Source of the DNA: Rudanella lutea DSM 19387
GTDB lineage: Bacteria; Bacteroidota; Bacteroidia; Cytophagales; Spirosomataceae
DNA: 64,000 bases
Reading direction: 5' to 3'
Assembly: GCF_000383955.1 (NCBI RefSeq)
Contig: NZ_KB913013.1
Location: 3,123,194-3,187,193 of the forward strand
Below the pieces are notes generated by a model, which had not been told where the DNA came from, made no database searches, and was given only the letters and a program-made list of their open reading frames with translations. Both the position numbers and the translations under genes were made by a program. Below, in pieces: positions 1 through 8,783 of the stretch. Each line of letters begins with the position of its first letter. Positions within the stretch are counted from its first letter, which is position 1.

Positions 1-2073
1 CTTGTAGCGACCCACGCGGTCAGGGTCTTCGAGCAGTAACTCTTTCACAATTACAATGCTTTGCGTAAACGTATTGGCCGTTTCGTTGAAGAACGTCATC
101 GCCTTTACCACGTCGAAGTCCGACACGGGCGCGTCGGAAATGAGTGGGTAAAATGAAGCATAGTTGCGGGTTTTATTGGCCGACACAATAGCCATGATGA
201 TAGAGAGCTTCAGCGAGCTAACGAGTGAGGTATTCAGGTTGCTCACCTCGCGCCCATCGGCATTCAGGATAGCCGGTCGGTAACCGCCATCGGTGCCGGT
301 TTCCACAAACCGGATGGTGCCGTAGAAAGCTCCCGTGGGCGCGTTGATGTTGCGGTAGTGTTCATTAGCCGCGTCTTCGAGTTGCCGCACCAACTCGCGG
401 TACTTGGTATCTTTGACGCGCTTGGCCAACTCGGCCATGTCGAACAACATCTCTTTCTTCTGAATCAGATAGGGCGGTACCTGCCCCTGCGAGAGCACGT
501 TCAGCCGGTCGTTAATTTGTTTCTGCCGATTTTCTTTCTGCTCTTTTTGCGTCCGGTACTTATCCAGATCACGGCCAAACTTTGTTATATCAGCAATAGC
601 TCCATCCATCGAGTTCATGATGTCACGTGCGTTGGTGATGCCGCTCGTTTGCTCCTGCTCCTGAAGCTCGCGCATCCGGGCTTCCAGTTCCAGTTTGGTA
701 GCCCCTACCTGTTCCTGCTTCATTTGTCCGTCGTGCATCGACTGCTGCACCCGGTAGTTGATGCTTTCGATACTGCTCGCCATACCCAGCCCGTTTTGCA
801 TCAATTGCTTAAAAAACGACTTCAGATTCGTTCGGGGGAGTTCGGGTTGACTAATTTCCGGTTCGGGCAAGAGTAAACTTCGGATGGCTTCGTAGGCATC
901 ACTGCCTTCGGGGGCCGGTCGGTCGCAAACCTTACAGTGTTCGTCGGCAAGCATTTGCCGGACATACATCGGCTCCGGCACGTTGTCGGGCAGCCGAATC
1001 TGTAGTTTCTCACCCAATTTTTTGTCTAAGTTGGCAATAGCTTTGCGTGTAGCCACGGCCACGTCGTAGGCTTCGTGTTTTTCTTCAAATTTTCGGAGCA
1101 GGAACGTGGTATCCAGCAGCACCCAATTGTCGGTGAAGAGCTTGCGGCCCAGGGTTTCGTTGAACGTATCGGCTTCTTTTACGGCGTTTTCATAAGCCCG
1201 GCGGGCCTGATCGCGGGTTTGGGTGTACTCGTTAATTTTCTGGGCAAACTCGATACTTGCCAACAGCCCGTCTTTCTTTTCTTTGGCAAATTGCTCATTC
1301 TGCAGAGCCGAGGTAATCTGCCCCTCTAATTGGGCAATTTCCCGTTCAAGCAACCGGTATTCAGTTTGCAGTTTCTCAATTTCCTCCTGCCCTTTCTGTG
1401 ATTTTTTTAGTTCCAGATCAAATGCGTTCTTAGCCGTTTCGTAGGCCTTTTGTGTCGCCTGAATGTATCGATCCCAACGGTCAATGTCCGAGAGCTTTTT
1501 GATCACATTCCGGAGCGAGGTCGTGTTTGACGTATCGATCAGGTTATTGATTCCGCGTTCGCCCTGAAACCATACGTAGGGCCGCACATCGACCGGAATC
1601 AGCCATTCCAGCACCTCTTCATATCGGCTCGGCGGGATAGGTTTGAACGAAATGATGTCGTATTCGAATAGCTGAAACTCGCTTTTGGCAGGTTCAACCC
1701 ACTGCTTGGTGCTGGTTCGGCGGATGGTATAGGTTCTAATTAACTGATAAGCTTTGGGGGCGTTGTTGCGGACAGCTTCCACTTCAATGCAAACTTTTGC
1801 TTCAACCGACTCGCCAACAGCACACTGCTCTTTGGCTTTTTCGGACACTAACTCACCTTTAACCACGCTTGTAGGCCTAAGCTTACTTAGGGTTGCGGTG
1901 GTAGCGTTATCCGTAATGCCATCGCCAAACACCCACTGAAAGGCGTCGTAGAGCTTTGATTTTCCGTAGCCGTTGGCCCCAAGCACCATATTCAGCCCTT
2001 CCGTAAACAGGAACTCATTATCAGTGCCGTAGTAGCAAAGGAAATTCTGGATGGTTATTTTTTTGATAAGCAT
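1..2073 (-). CDS. SMC/DndD-like AAA ATPase with zinc-hook motif (3' end cut by window edge)
   Basis: The minus-strand frame is open from the ATG at 2073 to the window start (691 codons, C-terminus missing). It begins MLIKKITIQNFLCYYG, followed by a Walker A GANGYGKSKL at about residues 33-42. A long charged coiled-coil-like middle is interrupted by a CxxC hook (CKVCDRP, about residue 355), and near the visible end there is a Walker B-like segment LISDAPVSDFD. This is the layout of Rad50/SbcC and DndD-type ABC ATPases, which bind DNA and dimerise through ATP heads and a zinc hook. It starts 2 nt after the stop of the 77-residue gene, so the three genes are almost certainly co-transcribed. Assignment to the ATPase superfamily is firm. 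The DndD comparison is from memory, and the role (defence or repair) is inferred. Confidence 0.85.
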   Translation of the reverse strand, partial: MLIKKITIQNFLCYYGTDNEFLFTEGLNMVLGANGYGKSKLYDAFQWVFGDGITDNATTATLSKLRPTSVVKGELVSEKAKEQCAVGESVEAKVCIEVEAVRNNAPKAYQLIRTYTIRRTSTKQWVEPAKSEFQLFEYDIISFKPIPPSRYEEVLEWLIPVDVRPYVWFQGERGINNLIDTSNTTSLRNVIKKLSDIDRWDRYIQATQKAYETAKNAFDLELKKSQKGQEEIEKLQTEYRLLEREIAQLEGQITSALQNEQFAKEKKDGLLASIEFAQKINEYTQTRDQARRAYENAVKEADTFNETLGRKLFTDNWVLLDTTFLLRKFEEKHEAYDVAVATRKAIANLDKKLGEKLQIRLPDNVPEPMYVRQMLADEHCKVCDRPAPEGSDAYEAIRSLLLPEPEISQPELPRTNLKSFFKQLMQNGLGMASSIESINYRVQQSMHDGQMKQEQVGATKLELEARMRELQEQEQTSGITNARDIMNSMDGAIADITKFGRDLDKYRTQKEQKENRQKQINDRLNVLSQGQVPPYLIQKKEMLFDMAELAKRVKDTKYRELVRQLEDAANEHYRNINAPTGAFYGTIRFVETGTDGGYRPAILNADGREVSNLNTSLVSSLKLSIIMAIVSANKTRNYASFYPLISDAPVSDFDVVKAMTFFNETANTFTQSIVIVKELLLEDPDRVGRYK

Positions 2074-2075
2074 GA

Positions 2076-2309
2076 CTAACGGAGGGCGTTTTCGAGGGTT
2101 CTGTTCATGGTAGCCGCAGCCACATTAATGGTTATGGATTTGTCTTCAACGTCTTGCACAATCCGTTTAATGAGGTCAACCAGTATTTTAGCTTCGGCGT
2201 TTGGTTGTGACTGCAAGGTCATCCGGTTTACGTCGTCGGGCGTCAGGCTGTATTTTTGCTGAATCTGCGGGTCTTGCAGAAACGCTTTTACAATCTCGAT
2301 TTGTGTCAT
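2076..2309 (-). CDS. Small hypothetical protein (77 aa) between helicase and ATPase
   Basis: A 77-residue acidic, probably helical protein starting MTQIEIVKAFLQ. I chose the ATG at 2309 because it lies 6 nt beyond the helicase stop (2315); a longer frame to 2369 would overlap the helicase. It ends 2 nt before the ATPase start at 2073, so it is translationally embedded in the operon. I do not recognise a family. It does not look like DndE, the small partner of DndD. Its position suggests an accessory or bridging subunit for the ATPase/helicase pair, which is inference. Confidence 0.75.
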   Translation of the reverse strand: MTQIEIVKAFLQDPQIQQKYSLTPDDVNRMTLQSQPNAEAKILVDLIKRIVQDVEDKSITINVAAATMNRTLENALR

Positions 2310-2314
2310 GGTGT

Positions 2315-4537
2315 TTAGGCACTGAGTTCTTTGTGAATGGTATCTAAGTTGAGTCCATAGCTGTTGCATACTTCGCGAAACACCTCGGTGGCTTCGTATT
2401 TATTTTGGGCCATAAAGGCAAAATGTACAACCCGTTCGAGCTCTTTCTGCACCAAACGTTGCTCTAACTGGAAGGTAAAGCTATTGGGATCGGTCCGCGG
2501 AATCACCACCATGTCGTAGATGTAGGCGAAACTTTTGGCCGGGTGTTGCCGCAAAATGCGCCCCCGCCGTTGGATAAACTGTCGGGGATTCCCGGTGCTT
2601 GAGCAGAAAATGGCCTGCTCCGTGCGCGGAATATCAACGCCCTCGTCCAGGCACTTCATTGACAGCAGCGCGTTGATCTGCCCCTGTTCAAACTGCTTCA
2701 GCGTTAAATCCTTATCGGCCGAGTCGCTTGTGTATTGTGTGAGGGTGGTAGTGGGCGACACGCGCCGGATAATATTGGCGTAGAAATCAATGATTCGGTT
2801 TTCGTCGCTCAATTCGGCAAAAGCTTCTTCGTCTATCTCGCTGTCAGCATAGTAGCCTTCGGGGGCATACACGAGCGTATAATCGATGCGGCCGTGCCGG
2901 GTCATAATGTCAGACAGAATTTTCTCGAAGGTAGTCAGCTTGTTCTGCGCTTTGTGAATAATGCGTTTGCGTTGCATCAGCAGCATCTCCACCGATGCCG
3001 ACGCTTTTTCATCCCCTTTGGCGCGGGCATACAGCTTGGCGAGCTTGGCAGAGATTTCGGCATAAGCCACCATCTCCTCCTGTGTCAGGCTAACAATTTT
3101 AGGGTAGTAATAGTAAGGGCAAAGAATCCCTTCGTCGATGGCCCGCTCCATCGGAAAACTATACGTATAAGGCTCTTTGTCAGCAAAAAACGCTTCCATC
3201 TTCTCCGAGCCTTCGGGGTCATAAATACGCTTGGGGGTGGCTGATAACCCGATTCGTTTTTGTAGATGGATTCCGTCGAGCAGTTTAGCCACCGATGGCG
3301 ACGCGATGTTATGCGCTTCATCGGCCACCAGTACGGTGGTTGTAGGCAGTCGCTTGAAGTACGTCTGAAACTGCGAATTTGTAAATGAGCGGTACGTAGC
3401 AATGATGACAAACGACGTAGCGACTCCGAAACTCAATTGCGTCGTAATACTTCCGAGTTGGGCGGGCCACTCCACCGATTTTCCAGAAACGGCAATAACC
3501 TTGCGGAAATTAAACCTTCGACATTCGCCCGTCCACTGTTCTACCAATACGGTGGTTGGCACCAGAATAACGACTTGATAGGTACCAGTTTTTGCCGATT
3601 CATTCAGCACGCAATTCAGCGAGGTAATGGTTTTGCCGGTGCCGGTTGCCATCGCAAAAATACCCTTGCAATCATTTTCCAGCCAGTTTTGATAGGCTTC
3701 CTGCTGATATAGGCGTGGGCCGCTCTCGTATGGAAATCGGGGCGATGCCAAGTAAGTTTCGATCTTCTGCAAAATGCGTTGTACAGCTTTTTGGTGGGTT
3801 TTATTTCGTACCTGTTTGGCCTGTTGAGCAATAAGTTGCTGCTCCGCAGTCAGCAACTCGTCGAGGTCTTTGCCGCCATAGTCGCGCAGAATGACGGCTT
3901 CAATATCGGCAAATGGAATGAGTTCGGCATGGTCAGCGGTGCCCCCAAATAAACGTTCATACTCGTCTTCATAGCTGCTAAAAACGGTAGGATTGGCTCC
4001 CCACGACGTGCGAATTTCCAGTTCTTCGAGGTTTTCTAACAACCCCGACGCCGTGAAGTTACACGAGCCACGAAATTTGACTTTATCCCGGCCATCGCCC
4101 AAAATACCTGATTTGTAGTGAGCGATGCCACGCCCATGTTTGGGTCGGATGGCGCGAATCTGTACGCGCTCGGTGGCAATGAGCCACGCCAAACACGAAA
4201 AGAAGTGATGCCCATAGCTATCAAGCGCTTGGCGGAGGCTCTGAAAGTCCTTAGTCGAGAATGCATTTGGGGCTATCCCGCCCGAAGTGCCAACTAAGAG
4301 GGCTTCCTTATCCGGTTGCGACAAAATGTGGTTAATTATTAGTCGAGCCCGCCCACCATTGCTGATAAATTTAGCAAACCCCAACGCTAACACCCGAATT
4401 GCCGACGAACTAAAATACCCTAACAACAGGTCTAGCCGGGTGCTTTCTACCAATGCTTCCATATAGAAGGTCAGCGGTTCGTGTTGGGTGCCGGTTCGGT
4501 ACTCTTCGGAGGGGGGAAAGGTAATGTCGGCGAGCAT
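2315..4537 (-). CDS. PLD-nuclease/superfamily 2 helicase fusion
   Basis: 740 residues. The N-terminal part (about 1-220) is a phospholipase D-type nuclease domain with HxK at H140/K142 and GSCNFT at about 157-162, a single HKD half-site as in dimeric PLD nucleases. The SF2 helicase follows: an LYQQEAYQNW entry motif near 277, Walker A ATGTGKT at about 297-303, DEAH at 406-409, SAT at 432-434, and motif VI QRRGRILRQ near the C-terminus. No DUF3427 tail is present, so it is shorter than the common PLD-helicase-DUF3427 proteins. It is the first gene of the minus-strand operon with the 77-residue protein and the hook ATPase. PLD-helicase fusions occur in anti-phage systems such as Mokosh type II, but the partner set here differs. 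Domains are clear; the defence role is inferred. Confidence 0.88.
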   Translation of the reverse strand: MLADITFPPSEEYRTGTQHEPLTFYMEALVESTRLDLLLGYFSSSAIRVLALGFAKFISNGGRARLIINHILSQPDKEALLVGTSGGIAPNAFSTKDFQSLRQALDSYGHHFFSCLAWLIATERVQIRAIRPKHGRGIAHYKSGILGDGRDKVKFRGSCNFTASGLLENLEELEIRTSWGANPTVFSSYEDEYERLFGGTADHAELIPFADIEAVILRDYGGKDLDELLTAEQQLIAQQAKQVRNKTHQKAVQRILQKIETYLASPRFPYESGPRLYQQEAYQNWLENDCKGIFAMATGTGKTITSLNCVLNESAKTGTYQVVILVPTTVLVEQWTGECRRFNFRKVIAVSGKSVEWPAQLGSITTQLSFGVATSFVIIATYRSFTNSQFQTYFKRLPTTTVLVADEAHNIASPSVAKLLDGIHLQKRIGLSATPKRIYDPEGSEKMEAFFADKEPYTYSFPMERAIDEGILCPYYYYPKIVSLTQEEMVAYAEISAKLAKLYARAKGDEKASASVEMLLMQRKRIIHKAQNKLTTFEKILSDIMTRHGRIDYTLVYAPEGYYADSEIDEEAFAELSDENRIIDFYANIIRRVSPTTTLTQYTSDSADKDLTLKQFEQGQINALLSMKCLDEGVDIPRTEQAIFCSSTGNPRQFIQRRGRILRQHPAKSFAYIYDMVVIPRTDPNSFTFQLEQRLVQKELERVVHFAFMAQNKYEATEVFREVCNSYGLNLDTIHKELSA

Positions 4538-4630
4538 ATCAACAAATTCACTAAAAGGTTGCGTAGATAGTGCACCAATCTAAGTAATCTTTTTGTAAAA
4601 ACTCACAACTTACGGCCCCCCAAAAAGCAA

Positions 4631-4664
4631 CGCGGCCCCCGCTCCGTACGGAGCGGGGGCCGCG
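4631..4664 (-). terminator. Perfect 34-bp palindrome, terminator of the S41 protease gene
   Basis: Two 17-nt arms (4631-4647 and 4648-4664) are exact reverse complements with no unpaired loop in the DNA. On the minus strand the hairpin is followed by a short T run (TTGCTTTTT). It lies just past the S41 protease stop (4683) and before the helicase start (4537), separating the core gene from the candidate defence operon. Confidence 0.75.
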
Positions 4665-4682
4665 TATAGATTCTACGATCCT

Positions 4683-6389
4683 CTACTTCTTCGCCGACGA
4701 CAGGGTTTCGCCACGCTCCAACTGCCGGGCCCGGTCAAATAGGGTCAGGGCCTTCCGATATGTCTCGTCGGCATCGCTCATAACCCGGTAAAACTCGTTG
4801 TTTTGGCCGCTGCGGTTGTTGCGCTGATATGTGTAACGAGCCACGTACGCTTTCACCTGTGCCTGAATATATTTCTTCGACCGGGCAAACTCCTTCTCGT
4901 TGAATTTGATGCCCTGAGCCGTTGCATCCTTCACCAGTTGGGCCATTTGCTCATCGCCAAAGTTGACCGTCTTGTTAAACTCGGCAAAGGGCAATTTCTC
5001 CAGCGTCTTGCGGTTGTCGGCCGCATACTCAAGCGCATACTCCCGAATGATATTTTTGCCGTACAGCTGCCCCAGATAATTCGTTTGCCACGTAGTGTCG
5101 CGCGGAATAAAATAGTCGGGCGTAATACCCCCACCGCCGTACACTACCCGACCATTGTCGGTTTTAAACTTCAGCTTCGGATCGTTCTTGATCGAGTCAG
5201 CAATGAAGTACTCTCCCCGCTTCGAACGGGCCTCCAGCTCGTGTTCGTATTCGCTTTCGTGACCCAGTACGTAGGGTTTCTGAATACTGCGCCCGCTTGG
5301 CGTATAGTAACGCGAGATAGTCAGCCGAAGCTCCGAACCGTCGGATAACTGTACCGGCATTTGTACCAGTCCTTTACCAAACGACCGCCGACCCACAATC
5401 AACGCCCGGTCGTGGTCCTGTAAAGCACCAGCCACAATCTCCGAAGCCGAAGCGCTACCCTCGTCAATCAGAACCACCACCGGCCCGTGCTCAAACTGAC
5501 CGGCAATCTTGGCGAATGTCTGCCGATCGTACCGGGTATCTTTTCCATTGGTGTACACCAGCAGTTTGTTACCATCAATCAGCTCGTCGGCCAGACTCGT
5601 AGCCCGGTCCATGTAGCCACCGGGGTTATTGCGCAGGTCGAGCATGAGTTGTGTCATACCCTGCTGCTTGAGCTGCCCCAGCGCCGTGCGGAACTCCTCG
5701 TAGGTAGTTTCCGAAAAGCGGTTGACTTTGATGTAGCCCGTCTTTGCGTCGATCATGTACGAAGCATCGACCGAGTAGGTCGGAATCCGGTCGCGGGTAA
5801 CGGTCACCACCTTAGGGGCCTTTTCGCCTTTGCTCAGGATCGTCAGGCGCACTTCAGTCCCTTTTTTACCGCGTAGAGCCTGAAACACCGACCCGTTGTC
5901 CACCTTACCACCCGTCAGCGAGGTTTCGTTCACTTTTAAAATTTTATCACCACTCCGAATCCCGGCTGTTTCGGAAGGGCCGCCCGCCAACGGGGCCACC
6001 ACGTACACGGTATCTTTGTAGATATTGAATTCGACCCCGATGCCATCGAAACCACCTTCCAGCTGAGAGCGGGCTGCTACGGCTTCGTCGGGGTTCATAT
6101 AGGCCGTGTGCGGATCGAGTTTCTCCAGCATCTTGGTGATCGAATAATCTACCAGATCGTCGGTATTGACCGTATCCACGTAGTTATTCTCGATCAATTG
6201 CAGAATCTCTTTGTACTTCGTGTAGCCTCGCCCGATGGTATTCACACTCTTGGCCCCGCCAAAAAACGTAGCGCCAATAAGCATACCACCAGCCAGGGTC
6301 ACACCCAGCAACATGGGCAAACGCACCGTTGCCTTATCATTTTGGATGGGCGGGTCCTGCCGCCGGCCAAAGTTCGTATCCTCCGCCAT
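4683..6389 (-). CDS. S41 family C-terminal processing peptidase
   Basis: A 568-residue periplasmic serine protease of the Tsp/CtpA family, which clips C-termini of envelope proteins. A longer frame runs to 6500, but I chose the ATG at 6389 because AGGAGAG sits just upstream and the product then starts MAEDTNFGRRQ. One N-terminal membrane anchor (LPMLLGVTLAGGMLIGATFF) precedes a PDZ domain (GIGVEF ... GIRSGDKILKV). The S41 core has the catalytic Ser in GSASASEIVAGAL and the Lys in SFGKGLVQ. The C-terminal roughly 200 residues form the extension usual in Bacteroidota homologues. The strong hairpin at 4631-4664 ends the transcript. Confidence 0.93.
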   Translation of the reverse strand: MAEDTNFGRRQDPPIQNDKATVRLPMLLGVTLAGGMLIGATFFGGAKSVNTIGRGYTKYKEILQLIENNYVDTVNTDDLVDYSITKMLEKLDPHTAYMNPDEAVAARSQLEGGFDGIGVEFNIYKDTVYVVAPLAGGPSETAGIRSGDKILKVNETSLTGGKVDNGSVFQALRGKKGTEVRLTILSKGEKAPKVVTVTRDRIPTYSVDASYMIDAKTGYIKVNRFSETTYEEFRTALGQLKQQGMTQLMLDLRNNPGGYMDRATSLADELIDGNKLLVYTNGKDTRYDRQTFAKIAGQFEHGPVVVLIDEGSASASEIVAGALQDHDRALIVGRRSFGKGLVQMPVQLSDGSELRLTISRYYTPSGRSIQKPYVLGHESEYEHELEARSKRGEYFIADSIKNDPKLKFKTDNGRVVYGGGGITPDYFIPRDTTWQTNYLGQLYGKNIIREYALEYAADNRKTLEKLPFAEFNKTVNFGDEQMAQLVKDATAQGIKFNEKEFARSKKYIQAQVKAYVARYTYQRNNRSGQNNEFYRVMSDADETYRKALTLFDRARQLERGETLSSAKK

Positions 6390-6523
6390 CACTCTCCTGT
6401 TTTTAAGGTTGTACACACGCCATAACGCAGTATGAATACTATAATGTTTACCAAAATCGAGGGAAAGCAGAAAAATAATCAACCCCGGCCATTTTAGCAC
6501 AGAACAACAAGAAAATCAGTCGC

Positions 6524-8533
6524 TTATTTAGCAACTGCAATCTTTCCCGACGCTACCAGTTCCACAAACCCGTCGAGTGCCGCCGGGTTGCGCATAGTAT
6601 CGCGGCTTGCTACGGTTTGGGGGTCGCTGCCAGCCAGGATTTTCTTAACGGGCATCTCCATTTTTTTGCCGCTGATGGTGTACGGCACCTCCGACACCTG
6701 ATACACGGCATCGGGCACATGACGCGGGCTGTACTGCGTCCGAATAGCCTGTCGAATCCGGCCGATAAGTGTGTCGTTCAAATCCTGTCCATCGCGTAAG
6801 GTTACAAACAACGGCATAAAGTAGCTACCACCGGGGAGGTCTACGCCCACCACAAGGCTATCGGCCACTTCGGGAACGCTCTCTACGGCACTGTAAATCT
6901 CGGCGGTTCCGATCCGCACGCCATCGCGGTTGAGCGTCGCGTCTGAGCGGCCGTAAATCACCACACCATTGTGCTCGGTGATACGGATAAAATCGCCGTG
7001 CCGCCACACATTCGGGAAGGTGTCAAAGTAGCTGCTTCGGTACCGCTCCTGATTAGGGTCGTTCCAGAAGAAAATCGGCATAGACGGCATCGGTTCCCGG
7101 ATGACCATCTCCCCCAGCTGATTCTGCACCGGCTCGCCCGCTTCGTTGAACGCGTCGAGTTTGCAACCCAGCAACCGGCGTTGAATCTCGCCGGCATACA
7201 CGGGCACCTCCGGGCACCCGCCCACAAAACCGCTACAGATATCGGTGCCGCCACTAAACGAAATAAGCCAGACATCTTTCTTCACGGCCTCGTACACCCA
7301 CCGGAAGCCCTCGGGCGGCAATGGAGAGCCCGTTGAGCCTATCGTCCGCAGGCTCGTCAGGGTGTGGGTACGTATAGGCCGGAGCGGCTCCCCATCTACC
7401 CCACCCCGCATACACGATACAAAGTAGGCTGCTCCACCCCCAAAATGGTTAACCTGTGCCCGTTCGGCCAGGTCCCAGAGGGCGTTGAGGTTGGGGTAGG
7501 CCGGTGCCCCTTCGTACAGGACGAGGGTGGCCCCCAGCAGCATCGAGGCCAGACCAAAGTTCCACATCATCCAGCCCGTAGTTGAGTACCAGAAATACCG
7601 TTCACCGGGCCGGACATCCTGATGCAGGGCCAGCGCCTTGAGGTGTTCGAGCAGGCAGCCGCCCACACTGTGCGTAATGGCTTTGGGCTTACCCGTTGTC
7701 CCTGATGAATAAAGTACCCAGATAGGGTCGTTGAACGGCACCGGTTCAAAGTACAGGCCTGTGTTGGGGGTTTGTACTACCTCGGCCCAAAGGTCGGAGC
7801 CTGTCAGCCGGTTTTGCGCGGGCAAATCGGCGTAGGGCACCCAGATTACCCGCTCTACCGTAGGCAGTGCCTGCCGAAGCTCCTGCATCACGGCGGTTTT
7901 GTCGATCAGTTTGCCGTTGTAGAAATACCCGTCAACGGCCAGCAGTACTTTAGGCTCAATTTGCCGGAACCGATCGACAATGCTCGCGGTACCAAAATCG
8001 GGCGAGCAACTTGACCAGACCGCCCCCAGCGAGGCTGTAGCCAGAAACGACACCACCGTTTCGGGTATGTTGGGCAGTACCGATACCACACGGTCGCCCA
8101 TACCAACCCCGGCATCGCGGAGGTAGGCGGCCACCGCAGCAACCTGCCGCTCCAGCACATGCCATGACATCTGAAACGGGTCGCGCCCCTCGGCCTGAAA
8201 AATCAGAGCCGGGTGCTGTACGCTTTTGTGGCGGAAAATATGTTCGGCATAGTTGACCGTTGCACCCGTAAACCAGCGGGTGCCGAGCATGCCCCAGTTG
8301 GGCGGTCCGGGCTGTGGCCGATCGAGCACATCGAAATAAGGCGTGTGGCTCTGCACATCAAAAAATTGGTAGATACTCTCCCAGAAGTCTTCCAGGTCAG
8401 TAACCGACCAATCCCATAAATCATCGTAATCCCGGAAATAGAGGCCGCGTTTGATAAACAGCCATTCCGTATATTTTTTGAGCGTTGAATGTTCAGCCAG
8501 AAAACGGTTGGGTTTCCAAAGAGGTGTAGTCAT
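6524..8533 (-). CDS. Acetoacetyl-CoA synthetase (acetoacetate-CoA ligase)
   Basis: A 669-residue adenylate-forming enzyme that activates acetoacetate to acetoacetyl-CoA through an acyl-AMP intermediate, feeding ketone-body and polyhydroxybutyrate-type metabolism. The ATP motif YSSGTTGKPKA is at about residue 270, and the C-terminal catalytic lysine region reads YTISGKKMEMPVKK. The N-terminus (LWKPNRFLAEHSTLKKYTEWL) and the FDVLDRPQPG stretch are typical of acetoacetyl-CoA rather than acetyl-CoA synthetase. I chose the ATG at 8533 because upstream codons to 8647 show no family-like sequence. It is divergent from the pseudouridine synthase gene. A related short-chain acyl-CoA ligase is the only alternative. 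Confidence 0.9.
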   Translation of the reverse strand: MTTPLWKPNRFLAEHSTLKKYTEWLFIKRGLYFRDYDDLWDWSVTDLEDFWESIYQFFDVQSHTPYFDVLDRPQPGPPNWGMLGTRWFTGATVNYAEHIFRHKSVQHPALIFQAEGRDPFQMSWHVLERQVAAVAAYLRDAGVGMGDRVVSVLPNIPETVVSFLATASLGAVWSSCSPDFGTASIVDRFRQIEPKVLLAVDGYFYNGKLIDKTAVMQELRQALPTVERVIWVPYADLPAQNRLTGSDLWAEVVQTPNTGLYFEPVPFNDPIWVLYSSGTTGKPKAITHSVGGCLLEHLKALALHQDVRPGERYFWYSTTGWMMWNFGLASMLLGATLVLYEGAPAYPNLNALWDLAERAQVNHFGGGAAYFVSCMRGGVDGEPLRPIRTHTLTSLRTIGSTGSPLPPEGFRWVYEAVKKDVWLISFSGGTDICSGFVGGCPEVPVYAGEIQRRLLGCKLDAFNEAGEPVQNQLGEMVIREPMPSMPIFFWNDPNQERYRSSYFDTFPNVWRHGDFIRITEHNGVVIYGRSDATLNRDGVRIGTAEIYSAVESVPEVADSLVVGVDLPGGSYFMPLFVTLRDGQDLNDTLIGRIRQAIRTQYSPRHVPDAVYQVSEVPYTISGKKMEMPVKKILAGSDPQTVASRDTMRNPAALDGFVELVASGKIAVAK

Positions 8534-8689
8534 GCAGGTAGGCAGCTTATTGACGAATACGAACTGTGTCTGTACGGTGTTGGACAGACTTTTACTCGAA
8601 ACCGTTAACGACAGACAAGGGTTAGGGATTGTTTTCGGTTGAGGCAACGTTATACCAACGGCCAGTGATGAGAGTTCTCAGAAAAGCCG

Positions 8690-8697
8690 TACCTTTG
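8690..8697 (+). promoter_or_regulatory. Bacteroidota -7 promoter box (TACCTTTG)
   Basis: TACCTTTG matches the TAnnTTTG consensus of the housekeeping sigma factor in Bacteroidota and lies 86 nt upstream of the pseudouridine synthase ATG. No convincing -33 TTTG is visible. Confidence 0.5.
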
Positions 8698-8783
8698 CGT
8701 CCATTTTTGGACAATTTACAATTCGCATAGCTGATAATCAGCCAATAGTTTATCTAACACAGCAGGGATTGCTGTATTTTTCC

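Noticed and set aside
2076-2309. 77-aa protein as DndE
   Set aside because: It sits beside a DndD-like ATPase but lacks resemblance to DndE as I remember it, and no DndB/C genes are visible.
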